A stretch of DNA of 64,000 nucleotides. Origin: Thalassobius sp002708925 (GTDB lineage: Bacteria; Pseudomonadota; Alphaproteobacteria; Rhodobacterales; Rhodobacteraceae). Below are positions 26,943 to 35,049 of this stretch, piece by piece. The notes under the pieces are model-generated. The model saw only the letters and a program-made list of their open reading frames with translations. It was not told where the DNA came from and searched no databases. The DNA is taken from the NCBI RefSeq assembly GCF_049803795.1, contig NZ_JBNAGJ010000006.1, forward strand, positions 62,001 to 126,000, written 5' to 3'. The translations under genes were made by a program, and so were the position numbers. The number at the start of each line of letters is the position of its first letter. Position 1 is the stretch's first letter.

Positions 26943-27528
26943 TGGGGGCCGTCACTTCTTCGCCTTCGTTGAGGATTTTCCGCAGGTGCCGCCGCGCGGT
27001 CATCATCCGCGTCTTTACGGTGCCCACCGGGCAGTCCAGGATTTCGGCGATCTCGGTATAGAGATAGCCGTTGAAATAGGTCAGCTCGACCACGGCGCGC
27101 TGCTCGGGTTTGAGCTGCGCCATGGCGCGTGCCAGATCTCGGCTGCGGATAACCGTCTGTTCGGTGTCGATGCCATCCGCGACCAGACCTTCGTCCAGTT
27201 CGATATTGCCGGCGTGGCGTTCATTACGGCCACGCTGCTTCATCGCCACACGATAGGCGATACCGAAGATCCAGGTCGAGGGCTTTGAGCGCCCTTCAAA
27301 CCGATCGGCGGTGCGCCAGACGGTCATCAGCACGTCATTGGCGACCTCTTCGGCAATTTCGGAATTCGACGTGATGCGCCGGGCAAAATGCATCAGCTTG
27401 GGGAAATACTTGCGGTGCAACTGTTCGAAGGCGGTGATGTCGCTTTGGGCGATTGCCGCCAGCAGCGCATCGTCAGTCGGTGCGCTGGCCGCAGTGCCCT
27501 TTCTCGATATTAGCTTTGGCTTTCGCAT
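26923..27528 (-). CDS. ECF RNA polymerase sigma factor
   Basis: A 201-residue sigma-70 ECF factor. Region 2 is seen in AFEQLHRKYFPKLMHFARRI and NDVLMTVWRTADRFEGRSKPSTWIFGIAYR; region 4 in LKPEQRAVVELTYFNGYLYTEIAEILDCPVGTVKTRMMTARRHL. The ATG at 27528 was chosen because homology starts shortly after it; an open frame upstream has no sigma features and would run through the intergenic region. It is the first gene of the sigma/anti-sigma/protease/pseudo-caspase block that leads into the T6SS operon, so it may control part or all of that operon. Confidence 0.93.
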   Translation of the reverse strand: MRKPKLISRKGTAASAPTDDALLAAIAQSDITAFEQLHRKYFPKLMHFARRITSNSEIAEEVANDVLMTVWRTADRFEGRSKPSTWIFGIAYRVAMKQRGRNERHAGNIELDEGLVADGIDTEQTVIRSRDLARAMAQLKPEQRAVVELTYFNGYLYTEIAEILDCPVGTVKTRMMTARRHLRKILNEGEEVTAPNEHKVA

Positions 27529-27760
27529 TGTGGGGTCTCTAACCTCGTCCTTAAGCGTTAGTCCCCGGAAACGGCCCGGAGGTTCACGGCTCTGTTGGAT
27601 TTTTTGCGACGTGGTACGCGGGAGGGGTGTATCGCGAAGTTGACCTTGCGGCAGTTGCGGGGGGCGGAGCGTTGAAAAGAGCGTTTGAAAACCGTTGTAT
27701 TTATACTGGACGGTCAGTTTTTTGGCATAAATCAGCGCAACGGTGCCCCGCAAAAGGAAA

Positions 27761-27786
27761 ACCCGCGGCAGGGGGCTGCCGCGGGT
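27761..27786 (-). terminator. Rho-independent terminator after the lysine-rich orphan
   Basis: An 11-base-pair perfect stem (ACCCGCGGCAG / CTGCCGCGGGT) with a 4-base loop, followed on the minus strand by TTTCCTTTT. It ends transcription of the gene at 27808-28659, so the sigma-factor gene downstream must have its own promoter between about 27529 and 27760. Confidence 0.85.
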
Positions 27787-27807
27787 CTGTGCGCCGTGTT
27801 GTGTGGA

Positions 27808-28659
27808 TCATGACTTGACGGACTTGACCCATTGTTCCAGCGCCAGCATGACCTTGCGCATTTTGGCCGAGGTCTCCATGACCCCCTCGGGCCCCACCTC
27901 GTCGCGCAGATGGTTTCTGTAGTCGCCAAAAGGCACAAGAAGCTTGTCGGCGGTATCAAACATCTTTTTGTCATGCGGCGTGGTAAAGACTTCGCGGCAC
28001 AGTTCGATCTGAGAGGTAATATCGCGGCAGACATTCCCAAACCCCACGTTGAAGTTATCTACCGTGGGATCGCGGTCCAGTTTGTTCAACCAGGCCAGGC
28101 CCTTGACGATCGTGGAGTGAATCGCTTTTTTGCGTGCCTTGGCATCAGTCGCTAAGCGTGCGCGCCCTGGTTCGTCTCTTTCGCCCTTTTCGTTGCGCAG
28201 TTTCACTTCCCTGAACAAGGCGGCTTGGGCCGTATAGATGACAGACTCCAAATCCCGCTGATAGAGTTTGCTCAGGTTCGCGACATTCTTTTCGTGCTGC
28301 TTTCTTTCGGTCGCGGTCATCATTTTGACCTCGTTCTTGGCCTCCAACTGCTTTTTTATCTCTGCCAGTGACTTATTGCCCTGACGAATTGCCGCTTCGA
28401 TGGCTTTTCTGAACTCCTGGGCGGCAAGTTTGAATTCCTTGGGCGGGACGCGGAACATGTTGGTATAGGTCTTGTCCAAATGGCCAAAGACCTTTTGCAG
28501 CTTGGTATCCTCGATCTTTTTCTTCTTGTAGAAGGGGTTATAGACCTTAGGAGCCCAAACCGTCTTGATAACGGGGGTCTGGGTAAGCTTGGCTTCTTTG
28601 TTGAAGTATTTTACGCGGTCTTCCCATTCGACTTGGTAACTGCCGTTGAAATTGGCCAT
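27808..28659 (-). CDS. Lysine-rich protein of unknown function beside the T6SS
   Basis: A 283-residue protein that I do not recognise. It has no signal peptide or membrane helix, is rich in Lys/Glu, and is predicted mostly helical (for example residues 80-150). It begins MANFNGSYQVEWEDRV after a clear AGGAG site; the N-terminal extension in the open frame is unlikely. By eye it is richer in A and T than the neighbouring genes, which suggests separate acquisition. It has its own terminator. Its position between a cell-wall hydrolase and the T6SS regulators makes it a candidate cargo or T6SS-linked protein, but no effector motif is seen. Confidence 0.8.
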   Translation of the reverse strand: MANFNGSYQVEWEDRVKYFNKEAKLTQTPVIKTVWAPKVYNPFYKKKKIEDTKLQKVFGHLDKTYTNMFRVPPKEFKLAAQEFRKAIEAAIRQGNKSLAEIKKQLEAKNEVKMMTATERKQHEKNVANLSKLYQRDLESVIYTAQAALFREVKLRNEKGERDEPGRARLATDAKARKKAIHSTIVKGLAWLNKLDRDPTVDNFNVGFGNVCRDITSQIELCREVFTTPHDKKMFDTADKLLVPFGDYRNHLRDEVGPEGVMETSAKMRKVMLALEQWVKSVKS

Positions 28660-28730
28660 TGGTCGTCTCCTGTTTGCAGATCCGTTTGATGGGTAAGTGC
28701 GGCCAGCCGGCAAAAAGGTTCACGCTCCGA

Positions 28731-29600
28731 TTAAAGGAGCCCCAGTTCCCGCCATTCTTGGATTTTCTCGCGGCTGACCTCGAAATGCATGGAATCCTCG
28801 CGGCCGAACCCGGCCCCCCAGATCCATCCTTCGCTGTGGAAAAAATCGGCCATCAGGATCAGGCCAAGCTGGGTTTTGCCATCGGCGAAATTATCAAGAG
28901 CCCCACCGATATTGATGTCTACTGCCAGGCCATAGGCATGGGCCGACGCAAAAGACGAAGACCCGCGGATCAGCCGCACGCACAGCGACCCGGATGAGGC
29001 AAGCCTGTCATACAGCTCGGGTTCAAAGGCCTGCACCTCGGCGAAAACTTTGCGCAGCGAGGCAATCGCGGGCTTCAGCATCCGGACGCGGATCGGGCCA
29101 ACATCTTCCGTGCTGAGCAGGGCGCGCAGGCGCGGATTGGACATGGGCTGGCATTTCTGGGTCAGGTCGGGCCGGGGCAGACCGAAGGTGTTGCGCAGAA
29201 AAGAGGGCGAGGCGACAGTCAGCCCTTCATTGGCGTTGCGGCGGTCGCCGATCAGCACGATCTGATCGAAACTGTTGCGCAAACCGTCAGCCTGGGGCGT
29301 GTCGCCGGAACGAGAGGGCGGGGCGGCCTGTGGCTGGGAACGGGGCGCGCGGGCCTGGCTGGCGGCGGAAAGACCGATCGCCGTCCGAGAATCGAGCCCG
29401 TCCACCCGGCTGCGCAATGCCTGAACATCCTGTTTCAGCGCCTCAATTTCGGCCCCAAGCGCGGCAACGGTATTGGCGTCCACCGTCGCGGGCGGTGTTG
29501 CGGTTGCTGTGGCACCGGGCTCGGCCGTGCGGGCAATTTGCCAGATCAGAGGGGCAGACAGCACGACAAGGGCAAAAAACAGGCCGATCCATTTGATCAT
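28731..29600 (-). CDS. Membrane-anchored M15-type (VanY-like) peptidoglycan peptidase
   Basis: A 289-residue protein with one N-terminal membrane helix (about 4-21), a short coiled coil (about 45-72), a Pro/Gln/Ser-rich linker and a C-terminal M15 peptidase domain. Zinc and catalytic residues fit SAHAYGLAVDIN (His221, Asp228) and MHFEVS (His272). The family cleaves D,D or L,D bonds in peptidoglycan stem peptides. The start at 29600 was chosen because the much longer open frame upstream shows no homology and covers the intergenic region and part of the opposite AraC gene. In Acinetobacter the peptidoglycan hydrolase TagX is needed for T6SS assembly; a similar role is possible here. Confidence 0.85.
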   Translation of the reverse strand: MIKWIGLFFALVVLSAPLIWQIARTAEPGATATATPPATVDANTVAALGAEIEALKQDVQALRSRVDGLDSRTAIGLSAASQARAPRSQPQAAPPSRSGDTPQADGLRNSFDQIVLIGDRRNANEGLTVASPSFLRNTFGLPRPDLTQKCQPMSNPRLRALLSTEDVGPIRVRMLKPAIASLRKVFAEVQAFEPELYDRLASSGSLCVRLIRGSSSFASAHAYGLAVDINIGGALDNFADGKTQLGLILMADFFHSEGWIWGAGFGREDSMHFEVSREKIQEWRELGLL

Positions 29601-29825
29601 GGGATGCGCACTCCGATTATGGCAGCGATCTGGCGGCCCCAACCGGAGGGCCTTTGCCAATGAGTGCCGGCCTGAGGGGGAAAGGTTCAAACGCGAACAG
29701 GCCGCGGCAGATCCCCGGCCATATGCGGCCGTGTGGTCTTTGGGCGCGGGTGTGCCCAACGCTAGGTAAAGCCGGGCAAGCATGTTATGACCCCTGAACA
29801 TCACTCTCTCAGGGAGGAGGGAGCC

Positions 29826-30851
29826 TTGCTGGAACAAGCTCTTTTGTGTGACGCCATTGGTGATGCAATCGAACACGGCGACCACACGCATTCGACCGAT
29901 TGGGACGAAGTGCAGGCGTTTTGCAATTCGGTCTACATGCCCTATCGTGTGCGGCCGCTTGATCGGTTGTCCCGTCCTGATGCCACGTTGATCTCGGCAC
30001 AGGCAGGGCGGATGACCATGACACGGTTTTCCTATGGCACCGGCATTCATCTTGACAGGTTTGACCCCGAGGCCGGCAACATCCTTGTCCTGAATACCAT
30101 CAGGGGGGCCTTGGATCACCAAACCGATGGCGGCTCTGTCAGTACGGGCGAGGGCGAGAGCTTTGTCGTTGATTGTTCGCGGGCCGAATACTGGCTGGAG
30201 GCCGCCCCGGATCACATGCAGCTTAATCTGACGATTCCACATGCTGTCATGGAAGAGACCGCCGAGCGTTGGCTTGGTTTCGTTCCGGATGACCGGCTTT
30301 GGACAAGCCGTGTCAAGATCGGTGGAGGGAACACGGCCTGGCCCGCGCTGCTGGATTATGCAGCCCGAGCACTGACGCGTTCGGGGGCGCTCTGTGCTGA
30401 TGCCGCGCTGGCGCGTCACATCGAAGAAATCCTTTGCGTGGAACTGTTGCGCCAGTGGGCGGCGGGTGCTGGTCTGAAGCTCGAAGATGGGGCTCGTGCC
30501 GCAGCCCCCGGCTATGTCCGCCGCGCCGAGGAGATTTTCGAGGCCGAAGCCCGCGACGCCCCCACCATCGGTGACGTGGCGCAGCGTGTGGGCGTTTCTG
30601 CGCGCACGCTGTCAGGGGGGTTCCAACGCTTCCGGGGTTTGTCTCCGCGGGCGTTCCTTGCGGCCCGCAGGCTCGATGGGTTGCGCGCCGATTTGGTGGC
30701 CGCCCCCGCAGACCTGACAGTGACCGAGATTGCCGCGGGCTGGGGGTTTTCCAACTTTGGCGCGCTGGCCGGCCGCTATCGTGCGCGTTTCGGTGAATTG
30801 CCCTCGCAAACGCGCGCGCGCCGCAGCGGCAGGCACGGGGCGCGGCGCTGA
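29826..30851 (+). CDS. AraC-family transcriptional regulator
   Basis: A 341-residue regulator with an AraC-binding-like N-terminal domain (about 1-200) and a C-terminal double helix-turn-helix (from about 245: TIGDVAQRVGVSARTLSGGFQRFRGLSPRAFLAARRL, then VTEIAAGWGFSNFGALAGRYRARFGELPS). The start is likely the TTG at 29826, which follows a very strong AGGGAGGAGGGAG site; an ATG 39 bases upstream in the same frame has no ribosome site. It is followed 93 bases later by the serine-hydrolase gene, which it may control. Confidence 0.9.
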   Translation: MLEQALLCDAIGDAIEHGDHTHSTDWDEVQAFCNSVYMPYRVRPLDRLSRPDATLISAQAGRMTMTRFSYGTGIHLDRFDPEAGNILVLNTIRGALDHQTDGGSVSTGEGESFVVDCSRAEYWLEAAPDHMQLNLTIPHAVMEETAERWLGFVPDDRLWTSRVKIGGGNTAWPALLDYAARALTRSGALCADAALARHIEEILCVELLRQWAAGAGLKLEDGARAAAPGYVRRAEEIFEAEARDAPTIGDVAQRVGVSARTLSGGFQRFRGLSPRAFLAARRLDGLRADLVAAPADLTVTEIAAGWGFSNFGALAGRYRARFGELPSQTRARRSGRHGARR

Positions 30852-30944
30852 TTTTGCTTCCGAAATCGAACAGCCTGTGCCGGTTGGGGACAGTCGCCAG
30901 CGCAAACGGTCGATAGATTCCCTTGTGTTTCAAGGGAGGAACCA

Positions 30945-32144
30945 ATGAAAGATAGCGATATTTCCAACATCAAATCGCGCTGCGACGCGGTTCTTGATAG
31001 TTCGACCTCGGGCGCTGCGCGCGTGCCCGGCGTTGTTGCCATGGTCACGGATCGTGAGGGCGACATCTATTCCGGCGCATCGGGCGCGCGCCGGATCGGG
31101 GGGCACCCCATGACCGAGGATACGGTCTTTGCCATTTTCTCGACCACCAAAGCCATCGCGGGCACGACGGCCCTGCAATGCGTCGAGGAAGGGCTGCTTG
31201 ATCTTGATGCTCCGGCCAGGGAATACGCCCCGGCGATCGGAGAGCTTCAGGTGATCCAGGGGTTCGAGGCCGACGGCACGTCCCGTCTGCGCGCGCCCAA
31301 GACCGATGTCACAACTCGTCAGCTTATGCTGCACACGGGCGGGTTTGGTTATGATTTCTTTAATGAGGTCTACAAACGTCTGGCCGAAGATCATGGTCAG
31401 CCTTCGGTTGTCAGTGCGTCGCGCGCGTCCATCGAGACGCCGCTGCTGTTCGATCCGGGTGAAAAATGGGAATACGGCACCAATATAGATTGGGTCGGGC
31501 AGGTGGTCGAAGGCATTCGTGGCAAAAGGCTGGGCGAGGTCATGCGGGACCGCGTTTTTGACCCTCTGGGCATGGAGGACATCGCCTTTACCCGAACGCC
31601 AGAGATGAAGACGCGCACCGCCACCATTCACGCGCGTGGTGCAGATGGCAGCCTGACCCCGATGGATGATTTCGCGCTGCCCGATAACCCTGAAATTGAT
31701 ATGGGGGGCCATGGTCTGTATGCGACGGTGCCGGAGTATATGAAATTCATTCGGATGTGGCTGAACGATGGGGCCGGTCCGCACGGGCGGGTGCTTGCGC
31801 CGGAAACCGTTGAATGGGCTGTCAAAGGGGCTCTGGTGCCGCCACAGAAGGTTACAATGCTTCCCGGTGTCATTCCGTCGCTTTCCAACGATGCCGAATT
31901 CTGGCCCGGTCTGAAGAAGGATTGGGCCTATACCTTCATGGTTAACTCAGAAGACGCGCCGACGGGCCGGCCGGCCGGGTCGATTGGTTGGGCGGGGCTG
32001 GCGAACAGCTACTACTGGATTGATCGTCAAAACGGGATCGGAGGCTATTGGGCCACCCAAATCCTGCCGTTTGCCGATGGCGTCTCTTTTCCTGGGTATA
32101 CCGACTTCGAAAGCGCCGTATATGCTGCCCTTTCGGCGGGATAA
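30945..32144 (+). CDS. Beta-lactamase-fold serine hydrolase (class C / EstB type)
   Basis: A 399-residue protein of the beta-lactamase/penicillin-binding-protein C superfamily. The SxxK motif is STTK (residues 67-70, in AIFSTTKAIAG), a tyrosine motif lies in KWEYGTNIDW, and LMLHTGGFGYDF is the usual downstream signature. There is no signal peptide, so a cytoplasmic esterase or lactonase is more likely than an antibiotic-degrading enzyme. A good GGAGG site precedes the ATG. It stands alone downstream of the AraC regulator. Confidence 0.88.
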   Translation: MKDSDISNIKSRCDAVLDSSTSGAARVPGVVAMVTDREGDIYSGASGARRIGGHPMTEDTVFAIFSTTKAIAGTTALQCVEEGLLDLDAPAREYAPAIGELQVIQGFEADGTSRLRAPKTDVTTRQLMLHTGGFGYDFFNEVYKRLAEDHGQPSVVSASRASIETPLLFDPGEKWEYGTNIDWVGQVVEGIRGKRLGEVMRDRVFDPLGMEDIAFTRTPEMKTRTATIHARGADGSLTPMDDFALPDNPEIDMGGHGLYATVPEYMKFIRMWLNDGAGPHGRVLAPETVEWAVKGALVPPQKVTMLPGVIPSLSNDAEFWPGLKKDWAYTFMVNSEDAPTGRPAGSIGWAGLANSYYWIDRQNGIGGYWATQILPFADGVSFPGYTDFESAVYAALSAG

Positions 32145-32156
32145 TCTGGCTGAAAC

Positions 32157-32183
32157 GCGAACAGGGCGCCATGCCTTGTTCGC
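32157..32183. repeat. Inverted repeat between convergent genes
   Basis: GCGAACA and TGTTCGC arms separated by 13 bases lie between the end of the serine-hydrolase gene and the end of the tetR gene. No T-run follows on either strand, so this is at best a weak or Rho-assisted terminator. Confidence 0.35.
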
Positions 32184-32231
32184 CAACTTTGGGCGTGCAG
32201 GGCCTCTTTTTGCGTCAGTGTCCGCCTGAAT

Positions 32232-32774
32232 TCATTTCCTTGTCATAAGCGCGGCCAGCCCCGAGATTTCGGGGCATGACAACACATTGTTCTGCGGAAA
32301 CGGCAGCATCAGGCGCCCGATTGCAGCCCAGTAGAGCACCTTGGCGCGCGCGTTTGCAACCGGCCTGGGCACGCCGGCTTTGTGCAAAAGCGTCTCGGCA
32401 ATGCCGATCCGTTCCTGATCGACGCGTTCCACGGCTTCGGCCACGAAAGGTGTGACTGTGGACCAGGACCGGATCGCACGTTCCAGGGCCTCGCCCGAGC
32501 AAAGTGTCTTCTGAAGCAAGTTGTCCAGAGCTTCATGCGCTTCGCCGATGTCCTGTGCCTCTTGGGCCATTTGGCCGCTGGTGCTTTTGGACCAATGCGC
32601 GATCACAGCCGTATGAAAGGCCTCAAGGCTTTCGAAATGATGATAGAAACTGCCACGGGTCACGTTCAGTTTCTTGGCCAGAGGCTGGGCTTTTAAAGCG
32701 GTGTAACCGTGTTCTTTCAGCTCTTGCAAAGCCAGGTTCAGCCAGTCTTCGGCGGTCAGTGCGCGATCAGTCAT
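32232..32774 (-). CDS. TetR-family regulator
   Basis: A 180-residue TetR-type repressor with an N-terminal helix-turn-helix (EHGYTALKAQPLAKKLNVTRGSFYHHFESLEAFHTAV, about 21-57). The C-terminal ligand domain is of the short type. It is divergent from the small VOC gene at 32844, and two matching palindromes sit between them, so autoregulation and control of the VOC gene are likely. Confidence 0.92.
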   Translation of the reverse strand: MTDRALTAEDWLNLALQELKEHGYTALKAQPLAKKLNVTRGSFYHHFESLEAFHTAVIAHWSKSTSGQMAQEAQDIGEAHEALDNLLQKTLCSGEALERAIRSWSTVTPFVAEAVERVDQERIGIAETLLHKAGVPRPVANARAKVLYWAAIGRLMLPFPQNNVLSCPEISGLAALMTRK

Positions 32775-32783
32775 GGCCTAGAC

Positions 32784-32823
32784 ATACACTAATGTATGCT
32801 GTAGGCAAGATACACCTGTGTAT
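32784..32823. promoter_or_regulatory. Twin TetR-operator-like palindromes
   Basis: Two 14-base dyads, ATACACTAATGTAT (32784-32797) and ATACACCTGTGTAT (32810-32823), both fit ATACA-NNNN-TGTAT and begin 26 bases apart. They lie between the divergent tetR and VOC genes, where both promoters must be, as expected for sites of the adjacent TetR protein. Confidence 0.75.
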
Positions 32824-32843
32824 GTCGTTGGAGGAACTGAACC

Positions 32844-33215
32844 GTGAAGCGCGCTTTTTCAAATATACTGACCAGCGATGTCACCGCGACAGCACAATTC
32901 TACGAACAGCTACTGGGCATGAGCCGGACCGGGGATTTTGGCTGGTTTGTCATTTTGGCTCATGAGGAAATGCCGGGTTTCGAGCTTGGTATTCTGGACC
33001 GAAACCACGACACAATCCCCAAGGGCGTGGCAGCCGCCCCATCCGGTGTTATCCTGACCTTTGTGGTGGCGTCCGTCGAGAACGTGCAAAGACAGGCAAT
33101 TGCTATGCAGGCTGAAATTATCGAAGGGCCAACCGATTTGTCCTATGGTCAGCGGCGCCTGATGCTACGAGACCCGGCCGGCACCGCTGTGGACATCAGT
33201 GCGCCGATCGTTTGA
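32844..33215 (+). CDS. Small VOC (glyoxalase-fold) protein
   Basis: A 123-residue single-repeat vicinal-oxygen-chelate protein (FSNILTSDVTATAQFYEQLLGM near the start and RRLMLRDPAGTAVDISAP at the end). The start is a GTG with GGAGG about 10 bases upstream. Such proteins can be glyoxalase-like, drug-binding resistance proteins or isomerases; the substrate cannot be told. Divergence from a TetR gene suggests an inducible detoxification role. Confidence 0.85.
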   Translation: MKRAFSNILTSDVTATAQFYEQLLGMSRTGDFGWFVILAHEEMPGFELGILDRNHDTIPKGVAAAPSGVILTFVVASVENVQRQAIAMQAEIIEGPTDLSYGQRRLMLRDPAGTAVDISAPIV

Positions 33216-33263
33216 CCGGCCTCGCGGCCTGTCTAAGGGCGGTTGCGGGTATTTGTCCGCAGG

Positions 33264-34283
33264 TCAGGTATAGGGGCGTTTGGCGTCTTCGGTCAGGTGG
33301 TCCTCCAGCGTCAGGATCGCGCCTGCGCCAGCGGGTTTCCGGATGTCCGATCCGGCGAAGGGCGCGGCCTCGGTATAATAGCGGCGGGTGCCGGGCAGGC
33401 CCCAGGTCTGCGCTTTGGCGGGGTCTTTGGGATCCCAGCGGATGACCTGAAAATCGCTGTCGATGGCCATATAATGGTCGGTGAACAGTTCCACCCGGTG
33501 GCCGTCGGGGTCGCGGAAATACATGAACAGCGCGTTGGAAATCCCATGTCGCCCCGGCCCGCGTTCCACGGATTTGGCAAATCCCAAAGCGGCGGCGGTA
33601 TCGGCGGCGTGGATCAGGTCCGCGATCCCCGGCGCGTGATAGCCGCAATGGTGTAACTGCGGACCCGGCGCGGTGTTATAAACCACGTCCTGCGTGCCAC
33701 CCTTGCGTTGCAGCCAGACGGCGGGGGGCTCGGAAACGCCCTCGGGGCCGATGATTTCCGTCAGGCGGAATCCCAGACCCATGTACCAGTGCATGGCGGC
33801 GGGCACGTCATGCGAGTAGATCTGCGTATGGTCGAAATGCATGGGCTTGCCGCCGCGATGGCGGTGGAACTGTTGCAGGGCGCGGGGGCGTTGCTCCATC
33901 GTGGCGACAAATTCCAGAGGCACGCCGACGGGATCGGTGACATGCAGGGTCAGGCCCTGATGCTCGATCTGGACCAGCTTGGCGTCGCGCCCTTCGGCCA
34001 GGAAATGATCGTGCGCGGCGCGGATGTCATCATCGGTATACATCCGGTAGCCCATGCGCAGGCACTGGCGCGGGCCGTCCTGTTTGTGGAACACCATCGA
34101 GTGGTGGCCGCGCTCCTCGATCCCGCGCAGATAGAGCCGGTCGCTGGTCTGGTCGGTCACGTCGAACCCCAGCGCCTGTTCATAGAAGGCGCGGGTGGCG
34201 TCCAGATCGGCGCTGGTCAGCACGACATGGCTGGCGCGGGTGATGTTGAAGGGCGGGTTTGGGTTCGCTGTGGGCAGGGGCAT
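33264..34283 (-). CDS. VOC-type extradiol dioxygenase, homoprotocatechuate 2,3-dioxygenase-like
   Basis: A 339-residue ring-cleaving dioxygenase of the type I (VOC) extradiol family. Iron ligands fit His152 (FDHTQIY), His211 or His212 (LHHCGYH) and Glu265 (VELFTDHY), at nearly the same positions as in Brevibacterium/Arthrobacter homoprotocatechuate 2,3-dioxygenases (155, 214, 267). It should open a catechol next to the hydroxyls. It is the last gene of a minus-strand operon with an HpaI aldolase, a SnoaL-like protein and a cupin, controlled from the dyad at 36483. Confidence 0.88.
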   Translation of the reverse strand: MPLPTANPNPPFNITRASHVVLTSADLDATRAFYEQALGFDVTDQTSDRLYLRGIEERGHHSMVFHKQDGPRQCLRMGYRMYTDDDIRAAHDHFLAEGRDAKLVQIEHQGLTLHVTDPVGVPLEFVATMEQRPRALQQFHRHRGGKPMHFDHTQIYSHDVPAAMHWYMGLGFRLTEIIGPEGVSEPPAVWLQRKGGTQDVVYNTAPGPQLHHCGYHAPGIADLIHAADTAAALGFAKSVERGPGRHGISNALFMYFRDPDGHRVELFTDHYMAIDSDFQVIRWDPKDPAKAQTWGLPGTRRYYTEAAPFAGSDIRKPAGAGAILTLEDHLTEDAKRPYT

Positions 34284-34284
34284 G

Positions 34285-35049
34285 TCAGTCTCCGTGACGG
34301 AAGGCGGCGTAGTCGGCAGCGGCCTGGGCGGCTGCGCGTTTCAGATAGGATTGGTCCGAGCCGGTGATAAAGGCCGTGGCCCCCTGATCGGCAAAACCCT
34401 GCGCCAGGGCGGGGCTTTCGACCATCATCATCACGGGTTTGCCCGCGCGTTTGGCGGCGGACAGGATGGCGGACACGGCATCGGTGACGATGGCATCTGT
34501 GGGGGCATCGGCCTTCAGCGCGGCGGTCAGATCGCCGCGCCCGATGAACAGGCCGGTCAGGCCCGGCGTGGCGCAGATCGCGTCCAGATGATCCAGCGCC
34601 TCGGCGTCCTCGATCATGGCGATGGCGGCGATAGTGGCGTCCTGATCGCGCATGTGGTCCCAGCGCTTCACGCCGCCATACGCCCCCGCACGGCCCGAGG
34701 GCGAAAAGCCCCGCCGCCCGATCTGGTAGAAACAGGCATCGACCATCTGCGCGGCCTTCTCGGGGGTGGACACATGCGGCACCAGCACCCCCTCGGCCCC
34801 GCAATCCAGAACGCGCAGGATGGCGTCGGTGTTGGGCACGCGCACTAAGGGCGCGATGCCGGTGGCGCGGGCGGTCAGGATCATGTGATCCACGGTTTCG
34901 GGGTTGAAGGGGGCGTGCTCTTCGTCGATGACGATGAAATCTAGGCCGGTTTTCGACAGGATTTCAACGGGTTGCGCCGCGGGGGTTTTCAGGAAACTGC
35001 CCAGCAGGCCGCGGCGGGCGGTGAAGCGGGTGGTAAATGTGCGGGTCAT
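34285..35049 (-). CDS. HpcH/HpaI-family aldolase
   Basis: A 254-residue class II pyruvate aldolase of the HpaI family, which splits 4-hydroxy-2-oxo acids into pyruvate and an aldehyde. Features: GLLGSFLKTP near the N-terminus, LDFIVIDEEHAPFN, GVLVPHVSTPEKA, the metal-binding Glu in MIEDAEAL, and GLFIGRGDL. The ATG overlaps the stop of the SnoaL-like gene (ATGA). It fits the last step of a meta-cleavage pathway. The longer frame upstream is not supported. Confidence 0.9.
   Translation of the reverse strand: MTRTFTTRFTARRGLLGSFLKTPAAQPVEILSKTGLDFIVIDEEHAPFNPETVDHMILTARATGIAPLVRVPNTDAILRVLDCGAEGVLVPHVSTPEKAAQMVDACFYQIGRRGFSPSGRAGAYGGVKRWDHMRDQDATIAAIAMIEDAEALDHLDAICATPGLTGLFIGRGDLTAALKADAPTDAIVTDAVSAILSAAKRAGKPVMMMVESPALAQGFADQGATAFITGSDQSYLKRAAAQAAADYAAFRHGD

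Noticed and set aside
1..29600. Possible CRISPR array or phage tail locus
   Set aside because: No regularly spaced repeats were seen. The sheath, tube and spike genes resemble phage tails but come with TssJ, TssL, TssM and ClpV, which mark a T6SS.
29601..30419. 273-codon N-terminal extension of the M15 peptidase frame
   Set aside because: It runs through the intergenic region and the opposite AraC gene and has no homology; the membrane helix begins right at the ATG at 29600.
30930..31784. 284-codon open frame on the minus strand opposite the serine hydrolase
   Set aside because: The serine hydrolase has clear motifs and a ribosome site; the opposite frame looks non-coding.
30945..32144. Antibiotic-resistance beta-lactamase
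   Set aside because: The fold and SxxK motif fit, but there is no signal peptide and the context is metabolic; an esterase-type hydrolase is more likely.
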